Source: Erythroxylum novogranatense
Lineage: Eukaryota > Streptophyta > Magnoliopsida > Malpighiales > Erythroxylaceae
Assembly: GCA_029891385.1 (NCBI GenBank)
Contig: CM057231.1
Location: forward strand, 68,092,990 to 68,156,989
DNA length: 64,000 nt
Reading direction: 5' to 3'
Position 1 is the first letter of the stretch. Each line of letters starts with the position of its first letter. Under the pieces are notes generated by a model. That model was not told the DNA's origin. It saw nothing but the letters and a program-made list of their open reading frames with translations, and did not search any database. Below are positions 10,711 to 22,881 of the stretch, piece after piece. A program made the position numbers and the translations under genes.

Positions 10711-10727
10711 TGGGGGGGGGGGAGTAT
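10711..10727 (+). other. Polypurine tract of G1
   Basis: A run of eleven G followed by AGTAT lies directly before the LTR start TGATAGAG. This is the priming site for plus-strand synthesis. Confidence 0.85.
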
Positions 10728-10797
10728 TGATAGAGCCAAGACAACTGAAGTTTATGTTAGGAGGAATAAAAAGAGAGTAGAAGGGTAGAAATGAATA

Positions 10798-10843
10798 TAC
10801 ATATATAGTAAATACATATATACATATACATATAGATATACAT

Positions 10844-10876
<33 letters not shown>

Positions 10877-10879
10877 CTA

Positions 10880-10915
<36 letters not shown>

Positions 10916-10925
10916 TGTATGTATA
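10798..10925. repeat. CATATA / GTAT microsatellite in the G1 3' LTR
   Basis: (CATATA)n and TA runs are followed by about ten GTAT units (10886-10925). Confidence 0.95.
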
Positions 10926-11001
10926 GTTGCGGGGATGGGGGATGACAACCTCATGATTGGTTGTCAGCTAACTGAATCTGTGATTCCTAATAGATTCTTA
11001 G

Positions 11002-11009
11002 TATAAATA
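11002..11009 (+). promoter_or_regulatory. TATA box of the G1 LTR
   Basis: TATAAATA lies about 275 bp into the LTR. The 5' copy has TATGAATA at 154-161. Confidence 0.6.
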
Positions 11010-11166
11010 AGCAAAAGACACAAGGAGAGAGACATTACGTATACTGTTGAGTGTGTGAGCCATAGGCTGGAGGTGCTGGTCCTTGAAATCCAATTTGTCA
11101 TTTTCATTCAGCTAAAGAATCAATACAAACATACAGATTTTTCTTACCATGTTTGGGAACTTATCA

Positions 11167-12342
11167 TTTGCATCATACAACCATCAAGTTTTTTGCATTT
11201 TTCGTAGTTTTTATCAAGCTTCACCAAAATTCCCTGTCCAAATCCAGATTTCTTACCATTTCGGGCTCGAAGCTCAATTTTTGAATTTTTGTATTTTAGA
11301 CTATTTCTTGCTTAGTTTCTCCTTTTGATACTCAATCTAGCTATAAAAATGAGTTAACAACCATCCGCTGGCATAAAAGTGAAGACTAGCTTGTAACTAC
11401 TATTGGAAACAAAGCGTGATGGTCGTTTGATACTAGCTTGTAACTACTAGCTTGTACATCACCACACCATAATTTGCCAAACATCTGAAGTTTGTCACCA
11501 CGTTTTATAATGATTGGGATGCACAAAATACTACTTAAAAAAATAGCAATTTTGAGCCAATTATTAGTTCATTTCAATGCTCCTGATAATTCTCAAACAC
11601 ATAATGTTTAAGTAGTCTCAATTGCACCTTGTCATTATAAATTACTAGAGAAACATGATTGGGGTAGTGGGCATGTGAGATTGCGAGATAAATTTAGAGA
11701 GGTACGAAAACTGGCATCTAGTGCAACTCTTAACATTTTAAATTTTTTGTGATATGATCATAGTACGGAGCATTTTATGTATGAAGATTTTGGGACACGA
11801 GCATAGCTCAGGCCATATATCCTCCTAGAAAATGTTCTCTCACAATATGGACACGAGCCATAGATCTTATTGTCTTTATGCTCTTCTAGGCACACTAATG
11901 TGTCACAATTCGTGGATCCTCATGTATACAGTATATATATGTTGATAGCATTTGGTACATGGGTGTATCCTAAACTATAGATCCACGTCTAAAAGCTAAC
12001 TTAACAACAAAGTTTAGGACATGCATATCCTAAGTTGTGTTCGAAAAATTTAATTCAACATATTCAATACTTTTAACTTTTCTACTGACCTATTTCTTTA
12101 ATGGTTCATCTTTATAACTTAAAAAAGTTTCTCTTTAAGTTTGTATGTGCTTTCCATTGCATACATAACGACAAAACCATATATGTCAAAGTACAAATTA
12201 CAAAGAAAAAAATAACTATAATAGAATATAAACCTATAAAACAATCTAATAAAATCCTTATGAAATGTAAAACAAATTTTCAAATTATTAGTTTCTCTAA
12301 ATAAAGTAAAAACAAGATTCTTAAAAAGGTGGAAAGAACTAT
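11167..12342. other. Intergenic, no gene recognised
   Basis: AT-rich sequence without repeats I can classify. The small open frame at 12101-12304 is lysine/isoleucine-rich and has no recognisable motif. Confidence 0.6.
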
Positions 12343-13264
12343 ATTTTGAAAGTTGATACGAAGAAGGTTTATGGCAATGTCAATGTTGACTAAAACTATC
12401 TATGTAACATTAAGCCAACCTTGGAATTTCCATATTTCTTCATAGAGTGCATGATAATGTGCTTCACCAACCCTTCTTTTATCATTCTCATTAATGGAGA
12501 ATCCGCAAGAAATTTTAACAACTTTAAAGGCATTAGACAAGGTGATCAATCCTTATCATACATATTTGCTCTTATTGTGGAAGTGTTTAACGAACTCTTG
12601 AAAAGAATTGTGGAGAGAACCAAGCATTTCAAAGTTAATTCCAAATGCAAGAGATTGGGAATCACTAACCTCATTTTTGATGATGATCAAATTATATTAA
12701 CTAGAGTGGATAAAACTTCATTATTAGTAGTGATGAAGACCATCAAAATGTTACCAAATTGTCTAAACTGCATATCAAAACAAACAAATGTTTTTTCCGT
12801 ACTTCCAAAAGTGCAAAGAACCTAAATCACTTGATAAGTGACATCACTAGTTTCAAGGGGCTGCATCTACCTTTCACTTATCTTGGAATTTCAATCGGTT
12901 CCACTAGATCAAACTATGTAAGCTTTAAACTGTTGGTGGATAAAATATAAGCTAAAATCTCTAGGTAGAGCAAGAGAACTTTTTCTCTTACTGGCAGAGC
13001 TTAGTTAGTTATAGTTTTGTTGTCTTCAATCAATATATATTAGGCTAAACATCTTGCTATTCTTTGAGAAGTGAATAAAACAATTAATGAGATCATTAGA
13101 GAGTTCCTTTAGTCAGGGGCAAATGATGGTGGTTATAAATCTAATATCAAATGTTCTGAAGTGTGCAAATAAAAAAGGAATGGAGGTTTGAACATAATTC
13201 CTTTAAGACTATTGACTCTGTGCATGCCTGCTAAAAGATTGTGGAGATTAATTGATGATCATAA
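12343..13264 (+). pseudogene. LINE-type reverse transcriptase remnant
   Basis: A non-LTR retrotransposon RT fragment. 'LKVDTKKVYGNVN' (12345-12385) corresponds to the catalytic-domain D-x-x-K-A-Y-D-x-V block of plant LINEs. 'ILINGESARNF' and 'GIRQGDQSLSYIFALIVE' follow, with the R-Q-G-D motif diagnostic of LINE RTs. 'LIFDDDQIILTRVDK' corresponds to the F-A-D-D active site. A shift near 12760 leads to 'FTYLGISIGSTRSNY' and weak similarity onward ('SEVCK', 'RNGGLNIIPL') to about 13210. The endonuclease and RNase H ends are absent. It is an old fragment with several frameshifts and stops. Confidence 0.83.
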
Positions 13265-13267
13265 ATC

Positions 13268-14863
13268 CGGTGAACTCATATGTGTTTCATTATAATTCTT
13301 GATATGATCGAAATGGATTTTTACAAAGTATCAATCTAGTGTCTGCATGTTGGAATTATTAATTAAAACATGTATAAGGAAACATTCATTCAAATAAAGA
13401 GATTATAGTGATATCATCACTTTTAGATGTTTTTATAGAGATTGGTGATTAAACTGGCGCTAGTAGTTTGATGAACTAGCTATCCATCAAGTCTCAACAT
13501 CAAGATGAGATCTTATGTGTTAATCACCATATAGAGTAAAGCAGGAGATCTAGAAGGAAAAACCAAAATAAAGGCAAAATAGTAATTTTACCCTTTATTG
13601 TATGGATGGCTATAATAAGGTTCATAATAGAGTTTGCAATTGGACACTAATTAGAAACATTTATTCTTATAATATTTAGTAATTCAAGAGTTTAGCTAAT
13701 TGTCTTTAGTGGAATGACATTTGGTTAACAAGTTGGAATTAATTATAATGATATTAAATTAATTATGGGCTTATTGGAGCTTGAATTATATAAGTCCAAT
13801 TAGATTCTCCACTTGGCTTCTAGGAAGGTTATCAAGAAAAGTAAGAAATATAAATAGAGGTTATCAGAAATAAGAAACAAGAAAGGACTAAATTAGATTT
13901 AGAATAATAATACCGGAACAATTTAATTAAGAGTTAATTGAAATGGGTTTTAAGCCTATGATTAAATGTTGGGCTTATTCTAATTAAGTGTTAATTAGAA
14001 GCCCAAAGTGAACATTTAATATTGGGCTGGATTTTGGTTTGATTTAATTAATATGATTAACTAAATTGAAACAAAATTTGTAAAGATAAAAAAGGAAGGG
14101 CAAAAACCGAAACTACATGACGTAGTTTTCAATTTTATGTAGCTAAATTTTATGGTTGCACATTTAGCATTGAATTGATAAATATAAGGTGAATTTTTAT
14201 CATGTTTCATCATCATTAAACAGTTTAATAGTTGTCATTTAATATTGGCATGTAGAAAAACTTGTACACCTTTTAACATTCTTTTGATTAAAAGAAAGGA
14301 GTAATGCATTTGATGTTTTCTCTCCCTTCTTTCATTTGTTAACCGAAAATGAGTGTCTTGCTTTTGGTTTTTTATCTTTTCATTTAGCAATTTTAAACAA
14401 ATGAGAAGGTCTCATTTATTGCTCTCTCTCTTTCATTTTGAGAAAGAGAAAGAGGTGATGAGTTGGTTGGAATTCTACACTCCTTTCTTTGATGACCGAA
14501 ATTAGCAAAAAGAAAGTCTCTTAGTTTTGGTTCTTTCAACTAAGGTAAACTTCTACAATATTTCTTTTCCTTTCCCACCAAAGGATCTTGCTAACCAAGT
14601 TGTCCAAGGAGAACAGGATCGGATTGGTTGAGGATACAATAGCAAGGAGAGGATATAATAACAAAGAGAGGATACCATAGTGAGGAATCAAAGCTGCAGC
14701 TAAGGAGTTTCTACCATCTTTTTTTTTTTTTCTAATACCATATCATGTATGGATGAAACATATTGATTTGGCGATTATGCTTCCGCTACATTTTGATTTC
14801 GAAAAAAGCTTTTGAAATCTACAGTTTAGTCAAATCTAGTATGCTTTTGTTTTTGATCCAACA
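13268..14863 (+). repeat. Truncated LTR copy of family F
   Basis: It is homologous along its length to 31730-33323 (for example 'GATGAACTAGCTATCCATCAAG' against 'GATGGACTAGCTACCCATCAAG', and 'TATCATGTATGGAT'). It ends in GATCCAACA like the full copy. The first roughly 495 bp of the full LTR are missing at the LINE border. No ORF. Confidence 0.85.
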
Positions 14864-16274
14864 AGGTGTGCATAGGGCTGCATAACGTCTATCACGATCA
14901 TGCCACATGGAGAACAATTGTGACAGAGAGGAAATTCCTAAGAGCACAATCGTGACTCCTATGTAACGAATGTGATAGAGACTTTTCGGCTTGAGTTTTT
15001 CATATATTTTAGGGTTTAAGGGTATTTTTGGAACTGATCAAAGTGGGAAAACCCTAGTTACACCTTGAAGACCCTAGTACAATATTTAAGAAAGTGAAAC
15101 ACACCAAAAACCTCAGAAGCCAACGCTAAAAAGTGGATTAAATGTGGGAGATGAAGATGAACATCCAAGAATTCTAGCTTCCTAGATCAAGTCTTCAATA
15201 GAGTTTTTCTTTTCTTTTCCTTTAGTTATTTCATTATTATTGATGTGTAATTTGAATTTCAAGATGTTAAACATGTTCATGAAGTTCTAAGGGATGTTTA
15301 GTTGGGAGTTTATTAATGAAATGGAATGGAATGAAATATTATCCATCATTTGGGAGGAAGGATTATAACTAAATTGAATGGAACGGAATGTGATGGAAGA
15401 TGAGGGTTTCATATTACATCTTATTCCATCCTAAATAGTAAAAATAAAAGACCTTCAATTTGGTGGGTTTAGGATGGAATGTAAAATGATAAATAATTTT
15501 ACACTATATTACATTATAAACCTTTCATTCGAATAACATTTCACTATATTATATTATGAACCTTTACATTCCTCCCAACACAACAATTTTCTAATATTAT
15601 ATCTATTTACGTTCTATTCCATTATAAACTATTCTATTTCGTTATATTCCATTCCATTCAATTAAAAACTTTACGTCCAACTAAACATAGCCTAAATTTC
15701 ATATTAGAATTTATTCTAGATTTATTTTGTGACTTTGGTTGTTGTTGATTTTAATACATCTTGAATGTTTGTGATAATTGTTTATGCTTACACTTGACAA
15801 TCAATAGAGAGAGTGAGTCAAAAGTAATCAAAGTTAGATTGTGTAATGAGAGTTGGCAATTTAATAGACCCACAATTATTAAGTTAATAATCATTTGAAG
15901 AGATATCTTGTTTGAGAAATTAATTATCCAATAAATAGCTCCAGACCGAATTGAATAAGTTAGGAAACTTTTGTGAATTGAGAGGTTACAAATATGGAAT
16001 TTTCAAATTCAAGTAGAGTTAATTGATCACTTGAGAGAGAGTAATTAATACCTTAGGAAATTTAGGATCAAACACATAATTGGATCAACAATATTTACAG
16101 AAACAAAATAAGGAAAGAATCAGTCCTAAGTAGTCAATCTTGATTAAAACCCTTAATTTATTTAGCAACTCATTGTTATTTGATTTATTTGCTTTTCTTT
16201 ATTATTTGTTAATTATTTTTATTCAAATCACATTTTGAATACTTTAGACAAAGTTAGGCTTAGATTTTTCACCT
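14864..16274 (+). other. Possible remnant LTR of a Tat/Ogre-like gypsy element
   Basis: Non-coding. Together with 18606-18690 it resembles LTRs that end in phrases like 'CCTTATATACTAC..GTATACTTGTAGTG'. It is interrupted by a MITE and by solo LTR A. This is a resemblance from memory only; no PBS or second LTR is visible. Confidence 0.3.
15291..15692. mobile_element. Tourist-like MITE (PIF/Harbinger type)
   Basis: The 402-bp non-coding element has terminal inverted repeats (GGGATGTTTAGTTGG at the left; the right end reads GGCTATGTTTAGTTGG on the minus strand), extended by matching GGAATGGAAT-rich arms. It is flanked by TAA on both sides (15288-15290 and 15693-15695), the 3-bp duplication of PIF/Harbinger elements. 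It would be mobilised only by a transposase from elsewhere. Confidence 0.88.
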
Positions 16275-16684
16275 TATATTGTTAGGCCCCAAATTTTTTG
16301 TTTTCTTGAAGTTATTAAGTATGAATTATTTTGATTTATGATTTATGGCATAGTTTGATTTTATTGAAGTATTAGTGGAAAATTTAGAATTTAATTGAGT
16401 TTAGTATGGAATAATGTTTATGGAAGAGTAAAAATGTTTAAGGGCAAAATGGTCAATGCACTTGAGTTCTAATGTTTAAGGCTAAGCAAAGGAGGGCATT
16501 TGAGTCTTTGTATTTTCATTAGGTTTTAGGAGTTAAAGGAAAAGAGGAAAAGAAAATAGAAAGAAAGAAAGAAAGGAAAAAGAAAGAAAGAAGAGAAGAG
16601 AGTCGGCAGTGAGAGGAGAAGAAGAAGAAGAAAAGATGAAAGCTTTCGTTTGACGTTTTTCGACAGATTTCAAGCATCCTTAAG

Positions 16685-18111
16685 GTAAGACTAACCCTTT
16701 TATCTTAGTTTGAGTTGGATTAAACCCTAGATTTGCATAGATTGAGTAGAAATCGTTGGTTTAGGGTTTATGGTGAAACTTTGAAAGATTTGCATGGGTT
16801 GTTATTTTGTTGATGTTTTGGTGCTAGAATGAGTTTAGAATGGAAGTGTATGACTTGATTTATGGCTTAGATGTGTTGTAATTGCAAGATGGGAGGATTA
16901 TGGTTGAGAAAAGTGGAAAAAATGAGTTTCGGGAGGTTTACGCCGCCGCACGTCGCGACCTGCAGATGTGTTCGTCGCGGCGCGCGCTTGTCGCGGCGAG
17001 CTCCCTCGTCGTCGCGGCGAGCGACCATTTCCTGCTGCGACATGTTTTGGTATTTTGGACATAACTTTTGATGTAGATGTCCAAATGAGGTGATTCTTTT
17101 TGAGTTGTAAACTAGAGACATAGGGCTACAAGTTTCATGAAGAAATGAAGTTCTGAATCAGTATCTAAGAATATTAAAATTTGGATGGAAGTTGAGCATG
17201 AAATTCTTGTTTCAGTTTTGGTTGTAGTTTGAATGATTGAAGTTTGATTTTCCGATTTCTACCCCGAATTGATTGGGATGTTGGCTATTTGATTAAGGAA
17301 ATCAAGTGAGGCAAGAGGAGCAAGAGGATCTAGAGGAAACTCATTCCTAGGCAAGATCAAGCAAGGAATCCAGGTGGGTTCATGTTTATAATAAAGTATA
17401 TAAGTGCTCATTGTTTTGTTCAAGTTCAGAAAGATTCAATGCATTTTAAATTTCATCATCCACGATCGCATTACCTACTACTATGAATGATTATATATAT
17501 ATGTTGTGACATTTGCATTCATGAATCATGAATCATGAAAAGAATTTCTAAAAGGGGGTTTATCTCCTTTCATGAATACAATTGCATGAATTCAAGTTTT
17601 ATGAAATACATGACAAACAAGATTATCAGTAAGTTTACAAGCAAGATTATCAGACAAGTTTACAAGCAAGTGCCAGTTTGGCAAACAAGTTTACAAGAAC
17701 ATGAATCATGCATACTTATGTGGGTTTGTGGTGTCCCTCAGAATTAGTCAAGTGCACATTGACTCAGAAAGGCTTCTCCTGCCTGGCCGACTGTGGCACA
17801 AGGTTTCTCAGATAGATTCCCTCATGAAACTACGTCTACACATCAACATTTCGATGGCATGTGTAGTACGTCATGAACTCGGGACCACCCAAACCATTAT
17901 GATATGTTATGTGTTTATGATTTGTTATTATGTGACATGCATCATGAATTATTCAAGAATCAAGAATCAAGCATGTTTTATGATCAATGACTATGATTTC
18001 AACAAGTATCACGACAATGAGATAGTTTTGTTTACTTTTGCTTATTACTATATTATAAATGTGTATCCACGAGCGTTATAGCTCACCCCCTCTCTAATCT
18101 CCCCCATTCAG
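16685..18111 (+). promoter_or_regulatory. Candidate spliced leader in LTR A: two introns around a 76-nt exon
   Basis: The donor at 16685 (TTAAG|GTAAGA), acceptor ending 17297 (GATTAAG|GAAATC), exon 17298-17373, donor at 17374 (CCAG|GTGGGT) and acceptor ending 18111 (CATTCAG|GTGACG) match plant splice-site consensus. They lie at positions equivalent to those in LTRs B, C, D and E. Splicing is inferred, not shown. Confidence 0.5.
16941..17046. repeat. CpG-rich GTCGCGGCG island in LTR A
   Basis: Several copies of GTCGCGGCG/GTCGCGACC occur in about 105 bp within an otherwise AT-rich LTR. The same words appear in the Athila-like element. Confidence 0.8.
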
Positions 18112-18605
18112 GTGACGAGCTAGAGATTGAGTGAGTCACGAGTACGACATCACTCCAGTTTCATTGTGTTGCGTTTATTGTTTTTAAATGTTATGTTTTG
18201 GACGACAAGACTTTAGTTACATTTCAATTATCATTGGATCAAGAGTGTTTTAGATTTTTGGCTCTTGAATTCAAAGTTGTAAGTTGCTATGAGACATTCT
18301 TCAAGGTTTATGAAACTCATCTTTTGGAGCATTAATATGTTTGTTTTAAAGATTATAAGCACGTTTTGAGTATGCTCATGATGGGTCCATTCCATTTCCA
18401 ATGGGTTCCTTCCGCACTTGTTAATTTACATGTTAGCCTTGTTTATTAAGTATCATGAAAGCAGGTTTTCAAGTATGTTTTTCCGCGGGCCCATAAGTCT
18501 TCCGCGGGTCTTTTTCCTGAAATGTATTATTAGCACATTTTAGCAGGTTACACGGCACGCTCTCATGTCCGACGTTGGGCTCCGGTAGCGGGGTCCAACA
18601 TATAT

Positions 18606-18783
18606 AATCCTTGTCGGAATGATAACCTTATATACTACAAGACACAATTAGTATACTTGTAGTGTATTGAGCGTTTTATTAGATATAAAACTTTCTCAAC
18701 ACATACCATCATATAAGTATATATATATATACAATCTTCAACAAACTTATGAATGAAGCCACAATCTTCACAATGATCAAGCA

Positions 18784-18822
<39 letters not shown>

Positions 18823-18849
18823 GGGACACAAAGATGGCTTCTCATTTGA
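18606..18849. repeat. Short intergenic piece with TA and CA microsatellites
   Basis: (TA)n at 18717-18731 and (TA)n(CA)n at 18785-18822. Short cysteine/valine- and tyrosine/isoleucine-repeat open frames here are translations of these repeats. Confidence 0.85.
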
Positions 18850-19993
18850 GTCAATAATCTTCAATAACCTTATAAACGAAGTCATAATTTTCACAATGAT
18901 CAAGCAAGCATCCCAAAATTTATTATCTAAAATAATAGCACAAACTTCTTTTCCTTTTGCAATTTTTAATAACTTGTGACTTGAAAAGTGTTCTTTTGTC
19001 ACTAAATTTTGAAGTAGTTATTTATGTTCATAAACACTTTTCAAAGTAATAAATGTAGTTGCAAATTTGGTGTTAGTATGACACATGTTCTCAACCTAAT
19101 CTTCTTGATTTCTTAACCAAGAAAAAAATGTGATATAATTATACACAAAAATTGTGATCTTAGATGCACGTGAAGTAAGATTAGAAATATGTTCCTTACC
19201 ACCAATATCTTTTAAAATAAGATTTACACAATGAGCAGTGCATGTAGATCAATAAATATGCTTATAATTTGATTGTAATAGGTACCCAGCTGATACATAT
19301 TTAAATTCATTATCTATAACAAATGCACAACATTCTTTGGTCCAACTCACTCGATGATTTCAAAAAATAATTCAAATAAAACATTAGCAGTTTTTACTAT
19401 TCAGAAGCATCAATAGACATCGTAAAATTTTTTCCATTATTACAATAAACCAAAAAATTAATCAAGGTTCTTTGTCTTTCATCAATCCACACATCTACCA
19501 TAATAGATCCTATTGATTCCTAGCTAGACTTATATGTATCCATAATTAACTGACATTCCTTTTTTAAATCTTGAAGCAAGAGCACACAAATCTTATGATA
19601 AGAAGGTAACTTAAATCCTGGACCTACCATTGTTGTAGCATCTATTGTTCCTTGAAAATATAGTGAATTTAAACCATTTAAAGGAATACATCAATGATAT
19701 AAGCATCTAGCTCCTGCTTTTGTACATCACAAAATAGCATCCTTATCAATTGAAACACATTTTGGACTAGGTTGAGAACCAAGAGTAGTTCTTGGAGGAA
19801 AATAAGAATTTATGTCAATAGTAGCTTTTCTTTTTCCTTTATCTGATACTTGTGGTGCTTCATCATCTCCAAAAGATATATCATAAGCCTTTTTATTTTC
19901 TTTTTTCTTATTGCTATAAACAATTTCCAACCCTCTCATGTACATAAAATAGTACTTTTTTTTTGCAAGAAGCAATGTTACTCTTAACCCCAA
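18850..19993 (-). pseudogene. hAT-superfamily transposase remnant (DUF659-type)
   Basis: The minus strand from about 19993 down reads 'KGKRKATIDINSYFPPRTT', 'SLYFQGTIDATTMVGPGFK', 'ECQLIMDTYKSS', 'ESIGSIMVDVWIDERQRT', 'INFLVYCNNGKNF', 'CTAHCVNLILKDIG' and 'LDNKFWDACLIIVKIM'. This is the succession seen in plant hAT transposases with the DUF659/RNase H-like fold. The W-x-D-x-R-x-R part of the catalytic core is recognisable. Many stops and shifts are present and no terminal inverted repeats were found, so it is an old immobile relic. The BED zinc finger and C-terminal dimerisation end are not visible. Confidence 0.75.
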
Positions 19994-21107
19994 TAAGATA
20001 TTCTTTCATTATATAAATTCCTCCCCCTTTAAATATTCTATCACAAAATATGTAATTATATTGGATATTCTCATCAGATGCTTAAGAAGAAGAAAACTAA
20101 TTTCACGTTGTATCTGACTTACCATGAGTAGAGGATGTTATATTCATCAATTTTTCTTTCGCTAATTACATAATCTCCATTATAATTTTAACCTAAAAGT
20201 ATAATTTTTTTACAATATATAAAAATAGCCAAAAATATTAAAATATTTTTGCTTTTATATAATGAAGAATAATTGTGACATGAATATTTATAAAAGGATA
20301 AAATTTTCTATTTATATTAATTGACTCAACAAAAATTATGTAAATTGATTTAGAAGTATCTTGCTATCATAAAAAGTAATCAATAAATTAGAGGTTATAC
20401 TAAACTTAATAGCTTATATTATAGCAAAAATAATGTCAATAAGTAAAATCAATTCACAAGTTATTATATGAGTAATTATATATTTATATTATTAGTTTCT
20501 TTGACTTAATTTTTTAAAAATAAAATTTATTGCGAATATAAAAGGAATCAATATAACTTCTAGTAATATAAAGTTAAATTTAATCATGGCACAATTAAAA
20601 GAATTATAGTTCAAATAACTAAATAAGGTGAAAAGTAAATTATAAAAATTAAAAGTGCAAAGGTGAAGTAATTAGATGGGCAAAAACACTTGAAAAGTAA
20701 TTATTTATTAAATTAAAAGTGTGCCAAAAACTAAAGAGAAGTATATAACTCATTCCTTCACCCTTCTTTTCTTTAGTGTTACCGTATAAACAAGTAACTT
20801 TAAAAGGCAATATTAAAATAGTAATTCTTGATGAAGAAAGAGAATAATTATGTTTATTATAAAATTTCATTAACATATCCTATAAGACTATATCTCATTA
20901 TCTCATTGAAATTAAGAAAATAATACTGATGATAGCAAAAGTAAGATGTAAGAATAAATTAGCAAGATCACTTTACAAGTTATTCATATCTCATATATAA
21001 TTTATCAAACATAATTTATTTGATAAATTGTATGTGAGATATGAATATAATTTATTTTTCAAAAAATTTATCAAACATAATTGATTAATTACGAGAAGAT
21101 CAATAGT
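19994..21107. other. AT-rich intergenic with one long hairpin
   Basis: No coding region recognised. It contains a 28-bp inverted repeat (20982-21009 against 21019-21046, two mismatches, 9-nt loop), and part of one arm recurs at 21066-21080. The left end of the Athila-like 3' LTR may lie near 21080, but I could not fix it. Confidence 0.55.
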
Positions 21108-21870
21108 GGAATTGTTGGATCCCGAATTATTTTTTTGGAAGTTAGAACTATTAAGTAAGAAATTTGTTGCCAATTAGTTATGTGTAAAGAAAAGAAAAAT
21201 TCTTGAATTTGAAGGGAAGCAGAAAAGATAGTTATGTACAAGATTGGTTATATGTGAAATATTGGAAGTTATAAGTTGAAACATGTTCATTGAGTATATT
21301 TCGATGTTTTAGCCATAACTTTTTCTCTAGTTATCCAAATGAGATGATTCTTAATTTGGATTAAACTAGAGAAATAAGGCTACATCTTATCTGATGAAAT
21401 CTAGTTCTAATTTAGTCTTGAAGAATTTCAAAATTTTATGGAAGTTGAGCACATAATATTATTTCAGTATAAGAATAGTTCAGAAATGTTTGGAATATAA
21501 CTTTCAGATTTCCAAACCAAATTGAATGATTTTAGTGTCATTGGAAAATTAAGACAATGAGGAACATTTTTATAGAAGGAAGTATTATCAAATTCTTCAA
21601 TTTGCCCATGATAATTAATTAAGAAATTGGAAGTATAAGATGTTAGTTTAATAAACACAAGGGGTAAAATGGGAAGGACAAGTTTAATGAAGGGAAAAAT
21701 GGGGAGAAAGCCTAACAAACGGGCTTGAATTAGAAGAAGGGAGAGAGAACTCGTGAGAGGACAAAATAAAGAAGAGAAAAAAGTGAGAAAAAGAGAAGAG
21801 GAGGAGAAAAATCGAAGAAGCTAGGAAGGGGAGAAAAGAAGAAGAAAAGAAGAGAAATCATCTTGTCAAG

Positions 21871-22881
21871 GTATGTTTATCTTCTTCTTCTTGCTTTGTT
21901 AGAGAAAGAGTTAGAGAGAGAAAGAGTTTTGTGTAAAGAATGGGTGTTGTGTAGGAAGGAGATGATTTGAGAGACTCATTTGATTTTTAGGGTTTCTAAA
22001 CTAGGTTTTTGGCTTTTCTAACCTAGATAGACCATGGGTAAGTTAATGCTAAGCCCAATTTATCATTTTGTGATTTTGAAGTTTTAGGGATTTGTATTGA
22101 ATTGGAATTGAATGGGAAATTGGTTTGAATTAGGAAATCAAGAGAAACCTTATCCAAGAGCAAGAGGAAGTGAACAATTGATTTTGGATTCTCAAGCAAA
22201 ATAAGGTGGGTTTCATGTTTATAATTGAATAATGAGCCAATAAAGTTTTTCCAATTCAAGATAATAAAATGATTTCAAGTACTTCATAAATATGCATATA
22301 TTGTTTTTAAATGATTTTAAGAATTTTCTTATATGTGTGTATATGCTTAATGGATTAGATTTGAATTGTTATGAAGGTGGAAAAATGCATTGTGATATAT
22401 GATCATGTTATGCCATTAAATTGTTTCATGGCAATTTGATTTGAATGGAAAGAAGAAAAAACATGAGAATATGAAATTGTGAATGATTGATTTTGAGCAT
22501 GATTATGTGCTTTTGTTTAGGTGAGAGAGGAACTGTTTTGTAGTCACGTGCACGTCGACATAAAGCCTTCTCTCGACTGCCCACTTATGGCCCACGAGAT
22601 CCGAAAAATGGACTCGTTTCGTTCACAGAGTAAACTTCGGTTTCTCTGTTTTGCTCCACGGAACCCTCGAGTCATTTGTTGTGCATTGTATCTGCGAATT
22701 GTCAAGTTGATGCATATATGATTTGTATTGTTGTGAATTGGTTGAGAACTATGCTTTTCTTAAATTCAATAAGAATTTTCTATGACAAATGAATAATTTC
22801 AATGGTTTTGCTTATTTCTTGGTTATAAGCATGTTACCCACGAGCTTTTAAGCTCACCTCCACTCTCTTTCCCTTATTCAG
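21871..22881 (+). promoter_or_regulatory. Candidate spliced leader in LTR B: 72-nt exon at 22134-22205
   Basis: Donor 21871 (GTCAAG|GTATGT), acceptor ending 22133 (GAATTAG|GAAATC), donor 22206 (TAAG|GTGGGT), acceptor ending 22881 (TTATTCAG|GTGATG). A GA-rich first-exon-like tract lies at 21735-21860. Predicted only. Confidence 0.5.

Larger units (their letters stand above)
1..11166 (+). mobile_element. Ty3/gypsy chromovirus-like retrotransposon (G1), 5' end outside the window
   Basis: This LTR retrotransposon reads on the plus strand: partial 5' LTR, tRNA-Met type primer-binding site, gag, protease, RT, RNase H, integrase with a C-terminal chromodomain-like end, G-rich polypurine tract and 3' LTR. 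The order PR-RT-RNH-IN marks it as Ty3/gypsy, and the chromodomain-like C terminus points to a chromovirus, possibly Reina-like (inference). Window base 1 lies inside the 5' LTR, in the microsatellite that is also found at about 10795 in the 3' LTR. The gag gene is interrupted by a copia element at 926-6636. Without that insertion the visible part is about 5.5 kb, a usual length. Stops in every domain show it is dead. Confidence 0.9.
10728..11166 (+). repeat. 3' LTR of G1
   Basis: It starts TGATA and ends TATCA, giving a short terminal inverted repeat. It is 439 bp and homologous to 1-318. Confidence 0.88.
16280..18600 (+). mobile_element. Solo LTR A (Tekay-like gypsy), TATAT target duplication
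   Basis: 2,321 bp. It starts TGTTAGGCCCC and ends GGGGTCCAACA (near-perfect terminal inverted repeat), with TATAT at 16275-16279 and 18601-18605. Nothing of the internal region remains, so it is a solo LTR left by LTR-LTR recombination. It shares with LTRs B and E the terminal sequences and a block near 17750, and with LTRs B, C/D and E the exon-like leader parts. A purine-rich GAAA/GAGAAG run lies at 16545-16640. Confidence 0.92.

Noticed and set aside
18635..19002. Cys/Val- and Tyr/Ile-repeat frames
   Set aside because: Products of TA and CA microsatellites. Only the part above 18850 matches a hAT relic.
22521..22721. 66-codon frame in LTR B
   Set aside because: The DNA block is conserved in LTRs A and E, but the reading frame is not.
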